A DNA stretch of 64,000 nt from Candidatus Marithrix sp. (GTDB lineage: Bacteria; Pseudomonadota; Gammaproteobacteria; Beggiatoales; Beggiatoaceae). Positions 55,715 through 64,000 of this stretch are shown in pieces. The position numbers were made by a program, and so were the translations under genes. Each line of letters starts with the position of its first letter. The stretch's first letter is position 1. A model generated the notes under the pieces. The model was not told the DNA's origin, made no database searches, and saw only the letters and a list, made by a program, of their open reading frames with translations. Location: NCBI GenBank assembly GCA_016744775.1, contig JADGDS010000001.1:427542-491541 (forward strand), in the 5' to 3' direction.

Positions 55715-56290
55715 ATGAAAAAACTAAATACAATTTTATTTTTAGCTTTAATAGTTGCTAATATTAATTCTGTAGTATTTGCAGATATTAATAAAAATAA
55801 AGATAAAAATTTCTTTATTGGTGTTACTTATACGCCTAAAATTAGTAGTGATTTAACATATGAAGCTGTTGATTATTCTTCTTATATCTTGGGACTATAT
55901 GCTGGTCATAAAAAATTGATTAGTGAAAAATTTGGGATGTATATAGGGCTTGAAGGAACATTAGATCAACCTTATCCAACTTGGGAACCACAAGTATATC
56001 ATGATTATTCAATCATAAATCTAGGAATAACTTATTCTCCTATTAAAAAACTAACTTTTTTAGCTGGTGTTGGATATAGTCAGGATAGTGTCAATGAATC
56101 AATATTAATTGATAGTTATTATGACTATGATGGTTTGGTCGATATCGAAGAAATTGTAACTTTGGAAGAAAATAGTGATATTAATTTTAATATGGAAGTA
56201 ATGTATCAAGTGAAATTTGGTCTAGGTATCATCGCAGGGTATAATTCTGTTCCAAATGCTTTTAATATTGGTCTTTCGATTTCATTCTAA
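55715..56290 (+). CDS. Small outer-membrane beta-barrel protein
   Basis: The 191 residues have a signal peptide (LFLALIVANINSVVFA), alternating strands (FFIGVTYTPKIS, LTFLAGVGYSQ, LGIIAGYN) and C-terminal LSISF with the outer-membrane Phe. It is paralogous to the protein at 19756-20313 and the relic at 51836; all three share GAGTAAGA-like sequence before the ATG. It is followed 17 bp later by the alkD-like gene. Function unknown. Confidence 0.7.
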   Translation: MKKLNTILFLALIVANINSVVFADINKNKDKNFFIGVTYTPKISSDLTYEAVDYSSYILGLYAGHKKLISEKFGMYIGLEGTLDQPYPTWEPQVYHDYSIINLGITYSPIKKLTFLAGVGYSQDSVNESILIDSYYDYDGLVDIEEIVTLEENSDINFNMEVMYQVKFGLGIIAGYNSVPNAFNIGLSISF

Positions 56291-56307
56291 ATAACAAAGG
56301 TATTTTC

Positions 56308-57024
56308 ATGAGATACCAAGAAATAATTGACCATTTACAAAGTTTATCAAATCCAGAAATAGCCAAACATTCTCAGCATTTTTTTAAAACTGCAAAGGGT
56401 GAATATGGAGAAGGTGATAAATTTCTAGGTATTCGAGTTCCAATTATTCGTCAGACAGTCAAAAAGTATAAAAATATCTCATTAGACGTTACAAAAAAAC
56501 TTTTAGAATCCAGCTATCATGAAATTCGTCTATTTGCATTACTTGTTTTAGTTGAGCAATTTTCTAAAGCTAATCCTGATGAACAGAAGAAAATTTATCA
56601 AATATATTTGGCTAACACACAGTATATAAATAACTGGGATTTAGTTGATACAACTGCTCCATATATAATTGGAAAATACCTAGAGAATAAAGATAAAACC
56701 ATATTATATGAACTATCTCAGTCAAGTTCCCTATGGGAACGACGAATAGCAATTATGTCCACATTTCATTTCATTAGAAACAATGAATTTGAGGATACAT
56801 TACAAATTGCCAAACTATTATTAAATGATCAACAAGACTTAATTCATAAAGCGGTAGGCTGGATGTTAAGAGAAATTGGCAACAGAAACTTATTGAAAGA
56901 AACTGCTTTCTTAAAATTACACTACAAAACAATGCCAAGAACCATGTTAAGATATGCAATTGAAAAATTTAGCAAAGAACAACGGCAAAAATATCTAAAA
57001 GGCTTGATGCGAGTCAGCTACTAG
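56308..57024 (+). CDS. AlkD-like DNA alkylation repair protein
   Basis: The 238-residue HEAT-repeat protein has FFKTAKGEYGEGDKFLGIRV, INNWDLVDTTAPYIIG, LWERRIAIMSTFHFIR and a WMLREIGNRN segment, all typical of the DNA alkylation repair (AlkD) family. AlkD excises positively charged alkylated purines without base flipping, using Trp/Asp residues like those in NNWDLVD. A broken copy lies at 53460-53702. Confidence 0.9.
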   Translation: MRYQEIIDHLQSLSNPEIAKHSQHFFKTAKGEYGEGDKFLGIRVPIIRQTVKKYKNISLDVTKKLLESSYHEIRLFALLVLVEQFSKANPDEQKKIYQIYLANTQYINNWDLVDTTAPYIIGKYLENKDKTILYELSQSSSLWERRIAIMSTFHFIRNNEFEDTLQIAKLLLNDQQDLIHKAVGWMLREIGNRNLLKETAFLKLHYKTMPRTMLRYAIEKFSKEQRQKYLKGLMRVSY

Positions 57025-57025
57025 C

Positions 57026-57559
57026 TTAAAACATAATCAAAAACATAGAGATACCTAATAATTCAAAGCCACTAATCACGATTAACATATAAGCAATCCG
57101 TCGCGCTGATGGTTTCATTGTTTGCCAGACACGGCGCATATACCATCGGTATAGCGGAAACCATTTCCAGCGTTGCCAACTTTGCAAGTATTTATATATC
57201 GCGTTTCCCCAAGGTATTAGACTTTTGTCAACTTCAGCTAAGTCTGCTTCGGAGCTGCCGCTATAATCATCAGTAATTATTAAGGCATTGTCTTCAATCT
57301 TTAAAAAAGTTGCCGTTTTTATGCCGCTTTCATAGTTAATTTTTAAGCCATCTACTGATATTGTGGTTTTAATTTCTTGATTATTGCTGAGGTTTTTGAG
57401 ATGTATATGATACTTGTTAGTATCAATTTGCCGCCATTCTATAAATTCTAGCAGTGGATTTATACGATACAATCGTTCTAAATCACTGCAAAATTCATGT
57501 AATTTCTTATTTGATAATGGGGTTGCTATACGTACCCATGCTTTATCTTCACTAGACAT
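57026..57559 (-). CDS. Uncharacterised protein with C-terminal membrane helix
   Basis: The 177 residues have a soluble ~115-residue alpha/beta N-terminus that could be an SRPBCC-like fold (WVRIATPLSNKKLHEFCSDL), a Trp/Arg-rich stretch (LQSWQRWKWFPLYRWYMRR) and one or two C-terminal membrane segments (AYMLIVISGFELLGISMFLI). It overlaps the universal-stress gene by 8 bp, so it is in one operon with it. Function unknown. Confidence 0.7.
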   Translation of the reverse strand: MSSEDKAWVRIATPLSNKKLHEFCSDLERLYRINPLLEFIEWRQIDTNKYHIHLKNLSNNQEIKTTISVDGLKINYESGIKTATFLKIEDNALIITDDYSGSSEADLAEVDKSLIPWGNAIYKYLQSWQRWKWFPLYRWYMRRVWQTMKPSARRIAYMLIVISGFELLGISMFLIMF

Positions 57560-58004
57560 TTGGGATAATCAGTAAGGGAATGGATAAGTTAGCCAATAAC
57601 TTTTTACAATCCATGCGTGAATTTAATCCAGTTTGAGATTTGGGGCGAGTCGAGCCTATTACAATTAAATCAAAACTGTTTGAATTTGCTACTTTTAATA
57701 AACATTCTGCTGGTTTTCCCTGTAGCAATTCAAGATTATAATTAATATTGCGTTCTGCTGCTGCGGCACTTACGCGCTGAATATTTATATCAACTTCTTG
57801 TTTTAATTCAGCTTCTAAATAATCACCATAATCAACTTGAGTGATAGCATTATTTAACCAATCATCTCCCATCATACCCTGCCAAAAATCTGGTATAACA
57901 ATGAGATGAACCAAGTTAGTTTGACATAAATTTAAAGCGGCAACTTCTGCCGCACAAGCACCCTGTGTACCATGACTGGCTAGTAAAATCTTATTATAAG
58001 ACAT
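57552..58004 (-). CDS. Universal stress protein (UspA family)
   Basis: The 150 residues start ILLASHGTQGA and end with SFDLIVIGSTRPKSQ followed by SIPLLII, the nucleotide-binding G.(2)G.(9)G(S/T) region of Usp proteins, though here the glycines are partly replaced. Its start codon overlaps the stop of a 43-residue membrane protein (TAATG) and its end overlaps the next gene. Confidence 0.82.
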   Translation of the reverse strand: MSYNKILLASHGTQGACAAEVAALNLCQTNLVHLIVIPDFWQGMMGDDWLNNAITQVDYGDYLEAELKQEVDINIQRVSAAAAERNINYNLELLQGKPAECLLKVANSNSFDLIVIGSTRPKSQTGLNSRMDCKKLLANLSIPLLIIPNV

Positions 58005-58135
58005 TAATCAACCAACAAATATACGCCTAATGCAATTAATAAAGAAAAGGCTAATGCCATCCAATCTTCATTACGATCAGTTTTAAAAATTGTTAAAGCG
58101 GAACCACGTTTAAATTTAATTTCTTCTTTAGACAT
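58004..58135 (-). CDS. 43-residue single-span membrane protein
   Basis: MSKEEIKFKRGSALTIFKTD is followed by NEDWMALAFSLLIALGVYLL and VD: a basic N-terminus and one membrane helix. It shares TAATG with the universal-stress gene, so it is almost surely translated with it. No family recognised. Confidence 0.7.
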   Translation of the reverse strand: MSKEEIKFKRGSALTIFKTDRNEDWMALAFSLLIALGVYLLVD

Positions 58136-58137
58136 TT

Positions 58138-58803
58138 TTATATTTCCATAAAATTAGTAATGAATGAACTTATATCATTTATTTCTTCTGTGTGAACTGT
58201 ATGTTCCATATGATATTGATGCCATTCAATATCATAATTGAGTTTTTTCAATCTTTCCCTACTTAATTCAGCATAATTTAAGGAAATTACATTATCAAGT
58301 ATTCCATGTGCCATAAATATTGGAATATTATGATTAGCGGCATCAATTTCATTTTCTACTGTATGGTTTAATGGCAAATAAGTAGAAAGTGCTATAATTC
58401 CGCCAAGCGGTTGCGAATAGCGTAATCCTGTATGTAAAGCAATCGCTCCTCCTTGAGAAAATCCAGCTAAAAATATTTTTTCTGAACTAATACCCTTATT
58501 AATTTCTGTTTCAATCAACTCACAAATGATTTTATCAGCTTCATATATCCCTTTAGCATCTTGAGGAGCAGTTTTGTCTAATCCTAAAATATCATACCAT
58601 CCTCGCATGACCATATTGCCATTAATAGTAATTCTACGTTCAGGAGCATGAGGAAAAATAAAACGTGTTCTATCGCTTATCGTTGTAGCTAATTGACTAA
58701 CTATAGGTGTAAAACCATGCCCATCATCACCTAAGCCATGTAACCAAATAATACTAGCATTAGCTGGTTTGGGTGGTTCTATAATAATTTCTTGCATAAT
58801 CAT
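58138..58803 (-). CDS. Carboxylesterase/phospholipase (alpha/beta hydrolase)
   Basis: The 221 residues have IIWLHGLGDDGHGF (oxyanion loop), nucleophile GFSQGG, Asp in AHGILDNVI and His in YHMEHTV, as in the EstB/YpfH-type carboxylesterase family (Abhydrolase_2). It is cytoplasmic and cleaves short-chain esters. An internal ATG at 58797 is an alternative start. It lies 6 bp after the ABC permease gene. Confidence 0.9.
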   Translation of the reverse strand: MIMQEIIIEPPKPANASIIWLHGLGDDGHGFTPIVSQLATTISDRTRFIFPHAPERRITINGNMVMRGWYDILGLDKTAPQDAKGIYEADKIICELIETEINKGISSEKIFLAGFSQGGAIALHTGLRYSQPLGGIIALSTYLPLNHTVENEIDAANHNIPIFMAHGILDNVISLNYAELSRERLKKLNYDIEWHQYHMEHTVHTEEINDISSFITNFMEI

Positions 58804-58809
58804 ATTTCT

Positions 58810-60006
58810 TTAACGACTAATAGCATTCAAAGGTACTATCTGCGCAGCTCGCCAAGCTGGGTAGAAGCTTGCTACTAAACCTAAACTAATAATTAATATA
58901 TTAACTGTTAATATATCTGATAAATTTAATACTGGATAAATCAAGCTACTTAAACCTATCATTTCATAACCGGCTGCATATTGGGAAAAATCTAATCCAT
59001 CCGCTGTTGCCATTACAGTCAGCCAACCTATAAAATTACCTATAATTAAACCAATCACTAATAAAAACAAGGATTCAAATAAAATTTGTCCAATTATTGA
59101 AGCTGGTTTCATACCCAAGGCTTGCAATAATCCAATTTCACGAGTGCGTTCAAATATTGCCATTAACAATGTATTAATCAACCCAAACGCCATTGCAATA
59201 AATACAACTATATACCAAATTAATAAAAATCCTTCATTAATCTTAATTGATACTTGCAAAATTGGTGTAATCGTTTGCCATGTTTGCACATCTAATTTTG
59301 GTGCCAATGATCTTAATTTTGCTAATAAACTATCCAATTCTTCACGATCAGAACTTAGAATTTCTAATTCAGAAATTTTGTCGCCCATTTCTAACATATT
59401 TTGAGCTGTTTGACGCTTAATAAAAACAAATTGCATTTCAATATCTTCTGTTTTAGCATCATAAATTCCTGCTACACGAAAACCACGTTCTACTATTTCA
59501 TTATCCTCAGTTTGACTCATTAAAACTACACGTTTACCTAAGCGCGTTTCCAAATAATCAGCTAACTTTCTACCTAAAATAATGTCATGATCATCAATTA
59601 TATACTGATTACCGATAAAGGATAATCCCTGTTCTTGTGCTGGATCAATTCCTAGTAAACTAACTCCAATAGTTTCGCGCTCACTACTTACAACACCGGG
59701 AACTCGCACTCGTGTAGCCCAATGAGTTATTTCTGAAGAATTATTGAGAAAACTTAATAAGTTAGCTTGAGGCGGTGACATACTGTAATTAATAACTGGA
59801 TCATCACGATAACTGGGAGAATGAATCTGAATATGCCCAATAAAATTTTGAATAGCATTATTAACTTGTTGCTCTATTATGCCACGCATCAAAGCCGAAA
59901 TGTTTAACATTGACCAAATGCCGATTGTAATAGCAATAATAATAATACTAGTACGACGCGGATAACGCCATAAATTACGCCATGCTAAAGTAATTAATAA
60001 TTTCAT
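58810..60006 (-). CDS. FtsX/MacB-type ABC transporter permease
   Basis: The 398 residues have an N-terminal helix with LAWRNLWRYPRRTSIIIIAI, a periplasmic MacB-PCD domain and three C-terminal helices with INTLLMAIFERTREIGLLQALGMKP. It is homologous to the permease at 62725-63942 (RNLWR, NTFLMAVLERTREFG). Such pairs work with a LolA-like protein and an ABC ATPase in lipoprotein or lipid export. The Septu-type genes lie between it and its paralogue. Confidence 0.9.
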   Translation of the reverse strand: MKLLITLAWRNLWRYPRRTSIIIIAITIGIWSMLNISALMRGIIEQQVNNAIQNFIGHIQIHSPSYRDDPVINYSMSPPQANLLSFLNNSSEITHWATRVRVPGVVSSERETIGVSLLGIDPAQEQGLSFIGNQYIIDDHDIILGRKLADYLETRLGKRVVLMSQTEDNEIVERGFRVAGIYDAKTEDIEMQFVFIKRQTAQNMLEMGDKISELEILSSDREELDSLLAKLRSLAPKLDVQTWQTITPILQVSIKINEGFLLIWYIVVFIAMAFGLINTLLMAIFERTREIGLLQALGMKPASIIGQILFESLFLLVIGLIIGNFIGWLTVMATADGLDFSQYAAGYEMIGLSSLIYPVLNLSDILTVNILIISLGLVASFYPAWRAAQIVPLNAISR

Positions 60007-60019
60007 TTTTTCTCTCTTA

Positions 60020-60667
60020 TTAGCGAATTCGTTTTTTTAGGAAGTAAATGACTATTTGACAAAAAGGGCTATATTTTCCGTTTTTTTTGCTTTCATATTT
60101 CTGAATATTGGTTTTAATATCTGAATCAGACCATTTCTCTTTTTTACCTTTAATGTTAATTAGTTCTTGTTTCACTTTATCTATTATTTCTTTTCTGTAA
60201 TTAACCAATTCATATGTGTTTAAATTCAGAATGTCATCTAATTCCTTATTAATAATTGGATCATCAGAGTATATTCTACCATTACTTTTGTATTTTATTA
60301 ATGTTTCACAATTTTTTGATTTATCTGCCGGATTAATTGTGATTTCTTTTTCTCCTTTACTGGTATCGCAATGGCGTGGTAAATGTTTTGCTCTACCGTC
60401 ATTGCCCTTACAAGAAGCCAGTATATTTTGATAATCTAACTGCAATTTAGGATATTTTTTTTGAGCTTGACGATGTTCAATTTTCATTTTTTCTGCATTT
60501 GGACTAATACGCTGCATACAATAGCAACAAATATAGCCCTGTTCCTGCACCAAAGAATCACGCAAATCATCTTTTTCGGAATAATTGTCATAATTAGCAT
60601 GACTATTTTTACGGTGTGCTAGTAATGAAGCTGGTTCCTTATCCTTCTTAATTTGTTTCATCATCAA
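60020..60667 (-). CDS. ptuB: PtuB-like HNH endonuclease (TIGR02646 type)
   Basis: The 215 residues match the PtuB group: KKDKEPASLLAHRKNS, the zinc-knuckle region GYICCYCMQRIS, MKIEHRQAQ with the HNH His, LDYQNILASCKG and HCDTSKGEKE. PtuB is the effector nuclease of Septu and of retron Ec78-type antiphage systems, held by the PtuA ATPase. It overlaps the ptuA gene by 20 bp. No reverse transcriptase is near, so this is plain Septu. Confidence 0.87.
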   Translation of the reverse strand: MMMKQIKKDKEPASLLAHRKNSHANYDNYSEKDDLRDSLVQEQGYICCYCMQRISPNAEKMKIEHRQAQKKYPKLQLDYQNILASCKGNDGRAKHLPRHCDTSKGEKEITINPADKSKNCETLIKYKSNGRIYSDDPIINKELDDILNLNTYELVNYRKEIIDKVKQELINIKGKKEKWSDSDIKTNIQKYESKKNGKYSPFCQIVIYFLKKRIR

Positions 60668-61919
60668 TATCCATAAAATCTAAACTGACATTAGCTTGAA
60701 CAATAGCAACATCATTTTCACCTAAATCTTTAGACAGCTCCTTCAATAAAGTTCGTGCTTCATCTTTTTTTTCCTCATCAATCAAGTCGTAAACTTTATC
60801 AAGCTGTTGTTGTATTGCCTCGGGGCGTTGTTTAACCCCCATTAAGTCGTATAAAATTGAATTATTATCTCTACCAAAAGTGTGTGGAGTTATCTTTACT
60901 GATTGAAAGTCTTCCAAAATAATCACATTTTTGTGTGGTACACTGCTTAATACTAGCGATGAATGAGTGGTCACAATAAATTGACAATTGGGGAAGGTTT
61001 TTTGTAATTGAGGAACTACCTTCCTTTGCCAGCGAGGGTGCAGGTGTAAATCAACTTCATCAATTAATACGACTCCATTACCCATTAATGGATTTTCTCT
61101 ATGAGGATTGGCAATGGCTAAACGACGCGCTAAATCTGCTACCAAGGCTAATAATGTTTTTTCCCCTGATGAAAGTTGATTAATATTTAAAGGAGTGTTA
61201 CCTTTATTAATTATCATTTCACCATTAGGATTGTTGAGCCAATTAATAGATAGCTTATCAAATTGTTTATCTTCATCACTCAATATGTTATAAATGGCAT
61301 CGCGCACGGCATCAAGAATTTTATTTTCACCTATTTGCCTTTCAATGTTTTCTTGCCATTTATACCAATCAAAAAAGTTGACAAAATCGAAGGATTTTTT
61401 ATCTAAAGCACCTTCATAGGCGTTAAAAATATCGTTTGTAAAGTTATTATTGGTATTTTTGAAATCAATGGTGTTTACTGGCGCATTGTTGGCAGGATAA
61501 TAAACAGCCAATGGGATATTAGCGAGATTATTGATAATAATATCATGAAGTTTATAAATTGCATTAGGTAATTGCTTGTTATTATTTAGCTGAGAACTAA
61601 AATTAAAATCTATTGTTTCACCATCTAAAATAAGTGAAATACTATTATTTGTGCTAGAGCAATTTTGTTTAATGTCTAGTGAATTATACTTAAATTGTCC
61701 AAAAAATACATTATCATGTTGTATATATTCTTTAAAAAGCCTCAATAACAAAGCTAAACAATCTAAAACCGCAGTTTTTCCTGCGCCATTTTCTCCAATC
61801 AAAACTGTTAAGTCTGGTTGAAACTCCAGTTTCAGATTTTCAAAGCCCCGAAAATTTTCTATGGAAACTTGTTTTATCTTAATTTCAGGCTCAAATATTT
61901 CAGGTTTTATTGTATTCAT
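60648..61919 (-). CDS. ptuA: PtuA-like AAA ATPase
   Basis: The 423-residue RecF/SMC-type ATPase has Walker A IGENGAGKT (41-49), signature LSSGEKTLLALV (249-260), Walker B VVLIDEVDLHLHP (283-295) and FIVTTHSSLVLSSVP (switch His). It is the ATP-dependent sensor subunit paired with the HNH gene downstream. Upstream is a 60-bp AT-rich gap shared with the divergent LolA-like gene. Confidence 0.87.
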   Translation of the reverse strand: MNTIKPEIFEPEIKIKQVSIENFRGFENLKLEFQPDLTVLIGENGAGKTAVLDCLALLLRLFKEYIQHDNVFFGQFKYNSLDIKQNCSSTNNSISLILDGETIDFNFSSQLNNNKQLPNAIYKLHDIIINNLANIPLAVYYPANNAPVNTIDFKNTNNNFTNDIFNAYEGALDKKSFDFVNFFDWYKWQENIERQIGENKILDAVRDAIYNILSDEDKQFDKLSINWLNNPNGEMIINKGNTPLNINQLSSGEKTLLALVADLARRLAIANPHRENPLMGNGVVLIDEVDLHLHPRWQRKVVPQLQKTFPNCQFIVTTHSSLVLSSVPHKNVIILEDFQSVKITPHTFGRDNNSILYDLMGVKQRPEAIQQQLDKVYDLIDEEKKDEARTLLKELSKDLGENDVAIVQANVSLDFMDIDDETN

Positions 61920-61979
61920 TTTGATATATTAATAGCTAAAAGATAAATATATTCTATACTACATTGCAATTCAATAAAT

Positions 61980-62723
61980 ATGAAAAACATAATTTCCCTA
62001 TTACTGATTTTAAACATCACCCCAGCCTTTGCTGATCAGCAGGCTCGTCAGATTGTTAAAGATGCTATTGATTATTGGCGCGATCAGTCTTCTTATTCGC
62101 TTGTAGATATGACTATTCATCGTACTAGTTGGCAACGTACTATGACTTTGAAGGTATGGACAAAAGGTATGAAACATTCTTTAGTGCGAGTTATTGCTCC
62201 TAAAAAGGATAAAGGTAATGCCAATTTAGTGAAGAAAAAGAATATGTGGAGTTTTTCTCCTAAAATTAATCGTTTAATCAGAATACCATCTAGTATGATG
62301 AATCAAGCTTGGATGGGTTCTGATTTTTCTAATAATGATGTTGCTAAAGCTGATAATATTTTGAAGTATTATACACATAAAGTTATAGCTACTAGTACTC
62401 ATCAAGGAAAACAATTATTTACAATTGAGGCTATACCTCATTATTATGCTCCTGTTGTTTGGGGTAAAGAAATTTTAAAAATTCGTGCTGATCATATCAT
62501 GTTGGAACATTCATTCTATGATCAAGATAATAAACTAGTAAAAACTATGGTGACAAAGAATCTTCAACACATGGGCGGTAAACTAATTGCAACTCAACAA
62601 CGGATGCAAAAAGCTGATAAGCCATATGAATGGACTGAAATAGTTGTGAAGCAAGCGCGATTTAAATTAAATATACCAAATCGTATGTTTACTCTGTCTA
62701 ATTTACGCAATCCAAGATATTAA
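61980..62723 (+). CDS. Outer-membrane lipoprotein-sorting (LolA-like) protein
   Basis: The 247 residues begin with a signal peptide (IISLLLILNITPAFA) and contain SLVDMTIHRTSWQRTMTLKV, NMWSFSPKINRLIRIPSSMM and HSFYDQDNKLVKTMVTKNL, matching the family annotated as outer membrane lipoprotein-sorting protein. It forms an open beta-barrel that carries a lipid or lipoprotein in the periplasm. It lies 1 bp before the permease gene, so they are a unit. Confidence 0.87.
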   Translation: MKNIISLLLILNITPAFADQQARQIVKDAIDYWRDQSSYSLVDMTIHRTSWQRTMTLKVWTKGMKHSLVRVIAPKKDKGNANLVKKKNMWSFSPKINRLIRIPSSMMNQAWMGSDFSNNDVAKADNILKYYTHKVIATSTHQGKQLFTIEAIPHYYAPVVWGKEILKIRADHIMLEHSFYDQDNKLVKTMVTKNLQHMGGKLIATQQRMQKADKPYEWTEIVVKQARFKLNIPNRMFTLSNLRNPRY

Positions 62724-62724
62724 A

Positions 62725-63942
62725 ATGATTCTACGTTTAGCTTGGCGAAATCTTTGGCGACATTCACGTCGTAGTTGGCTAACTATTGCTGCAATTGCCT
62801 TTGCAACTTTGTTATTAATATTTATGATAACTTTGCAATTAGGTAGTTATGATATGATGATTAATAATAATCTACAAGTATTTACTGGTCATTTTCAAGT
62901 GCAAGCTCCCGGTTATTTAAAAAAACCTCAAATGCGTAACACTTTAAATCAACCGCAACAACTAGCGGCACAAATACGACCAATCAATGGAATTGTGGAT
63001 ATTGCAATACGCGCTAAAGGCTTTGCTCTAATAGCTTCAGAACAACGAACTTATGGTGCTGAAGTTGTTGGAGTTGAAACTGCTCATGAAAACAAACTAT
63101 CCAATATACCAAACTTAATTAAAACTGGACGTTTTTTAAGTGATGATAATGCTCAAGAATTAATTATTGGCGAAGTCTTAGCTCGCAATCTGAAAGTCAC
63201 AGTTGGAGACGAATTAACTTTATTAGGTAGTGGGCGTGATGGTTCTATAGCAGCGGCAGTATTACCGATTGTTGGAATTTTTAAAAGCGGTGATTCGGGC
63301 TTAGATAGAAATCTGATAGAAATACCGCTAAAAAGTTTTCAAGAAATTTTCAGTATGCAAAACAAAGCTCATATAATAGTAGGCATAGTAGAAAATTTAG
63401 AAAATTTAGAAACAATCCTCACACAAATTAGAACCAAATTAACAGACAAAGAAATAGTATTGAATTGGGATACTTTAGTTCCCGGATTAATGCAACTAAT
63501 TGAAGCAGATATGATAACTAGTTGGTTTTTCTACATTTGTCTAATATTAATTGTAACTTTTAGTATTTTAAATACATTTTTAATGGCAGTATTAGAACGT
63601 ACTCGTGAATTTGGAGTGATGTTAGCATTAGGTGCAAAACCGTTTTTAATAGCCAAACTAGTAATATTAGAATCATTACTACTAACACTATTAGGATTAG
63701 CAATTGGTATAATTATAGGAATAACGATAGTATTATATTTTTATATACATGGTTTTAGTTATCCCGGCATGGAAGAACTAGGAGCAGAATTTGGTCTAAC
63801 AGGTAAAGTAACTCCTGAACTATCCTTATTAGCTATAAGTTTAGGGCCACTTGTTATTTTGACATTTACTATGCTAGCTTCAATATATCCGGCATTAGGT
63901 ATTCGGTTGTTAAAGCCGGTTGATGCTATGAAATCTGTGTAA
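62725..63942 (+). CDS. FtsX/MacB-type ABC transporter permease
   Basis: The 405 residues have LAWRNLWRHSRRSWLTIAAI, a MacB-PCD periplasmic domain, LNTFLMAVLERTREFGVMLA and three C-terminal helices. It is a paralogue of the permease at 58810. The ATPase subunit is not seen in the window. The 3' end is complete. Confidence 0.9.
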   Translation: MILRLAWRNLWRHSRRSWLTIAAIAFATLLLIFMITLQLGSYDMMINNNLQVFTGHFQVQAPGYLKKPQMRNTLNQPQQLAAQIRPINGIVDIAIRAKGFALIASEQRTYGAEVVGVETAHENKLSNIPNLIKTGRFLSDDNAQELIIGEVLARNLKVTVGDELTLLGSGRDGSIAAAVLPIVGIFKSGDSGLDRNLIEIPLKSFQEIFSMQNKAHIIVGIVENLENLETILTQIRTKLTDKEIVLNWDTLVPGLMQLIEADMITSWFFYICLILIVTFSILNTFLMAVLERTREFGVMLALGAKPFLIAKLVILESLLLTLLGLAIGIIIGITIVLYFYIHGFSYPGMEELGAEFGLTGKVTPELSLLAISLGPLVILTFTMLASIYPALGIRLLKPVDAMKSV

Positions 63943-63974
63943 AGAATTTAAATTATTTACTGATGTTACGCATC

Positions 63975-64000
63975 CTCGTTCCCACGCTCTAGCGTGGGAA
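63975..64000. repeat. GTTCCCACGCT-family palindrome, cut by window end
   Basis: CTCGTTCCCACGCT, CT, then AGCGTGGGAA up to the last base. It is the same family as 19691-19728 and the ends of the 300-bp insertion. The gap after 63942 shows nothing else. Confidence 0.85.

Noticed and set aside
60020..61919. Retron Ec78-type system
   Set aside because: PtuA/PtuB-like genes are present but no reverse transcriptase or msr-msd RNA candidate is seen around them.

Overview
The window looks like chromosome of a low-GC, sulfur-oxidising gammaproteobacterium, most likely a Thiotrichales/Beggiatoaceae-type organism. The reasons are the classic gammaproteobacterial block ndk-rlmN-pilW-rodZ-ispG, gammaproteobacterial versions of purB, gyrA, rluB, waaC, ygfB and tas, a SoxX-SoxA cytochrome fusion for thiosulfate oxidation, and a dense load of short dispersed palindromes. 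The taxonomic call is inference; no rRNA or tRNA gene is visible.

Region 1 (1-16973) is a same-strand cluster of secreted surface proteins built from ~75-residue Ig-like repeats. Individual members add RCC1-type repeats, InlB-type repeats, a von Willebrand A domain or cadherin-like domains. Three members end in the same ~45-residue EF-hand/dockerin-like module, and a fourth, detached copy of that module lies at 10935-11162. A DUF1778-GNAT toxin-antitoxin pair sits exactly between an attached and a detached copy. A 300-bp nested-palindrome element has inserted in frame into the signal-peptide codons of the second gene.

Region 2 (17050-26892) holds mobB and comEC head to head, an outer-membrane barrel protein, and a secreted glutathionylspermidine-amidase-like CHAP protein. 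It continues with a NYN/PIN nuclease-like gene and a tight three-gene operon (DUF262 protein, DUF3696-type AAA ATPase, PLD-like HDR protein) that looks like an antiphage module. purB and a toxin-first PIN/Phd-type toxin-antitoxin pair follow. A 39-bp promoter-like repeat precedes both purB and the NYN gene.

Region 3 (26898-51653) is mostly housekeeping: TRAP permeases, ndk, rlmN, pilW, rodZ, ispG, a gamma-carbonic-anhydrase-like protein, a FIST sensor protein, rluB, waaC, an SMR transporter, gyrA, ygfB, soxXA, a dapF-like gene, tadA, a sodium:solute symporter, an OmpR/EnvZ-type pair, two DUF2202 ferritin-like proteins and aroC.

Region 4 (51836-57024) has been rearranged. An intact barrel-alkD pair lies at 55715-57024. 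Pieces of a second barrel-alkD pair flank an amidase gene whose ends abut the two broken genes. An aldo-keto reductase next door is flanked by a 20-bp direct repeat.

Region 5 (57026-64000) has a small membrane-protein/UspA operon, a carboxylesterase, and two FtsX-type ABC permeases with a LolA-like partner. A Septu-type (PtuA ATPase/PtuB HNH) antiphage pair sits between the two permease genes.

Across the window, palindromes of at least four families lie mostly between genes. Five copies of one 33-bp family show compensatory base changes in the stem.
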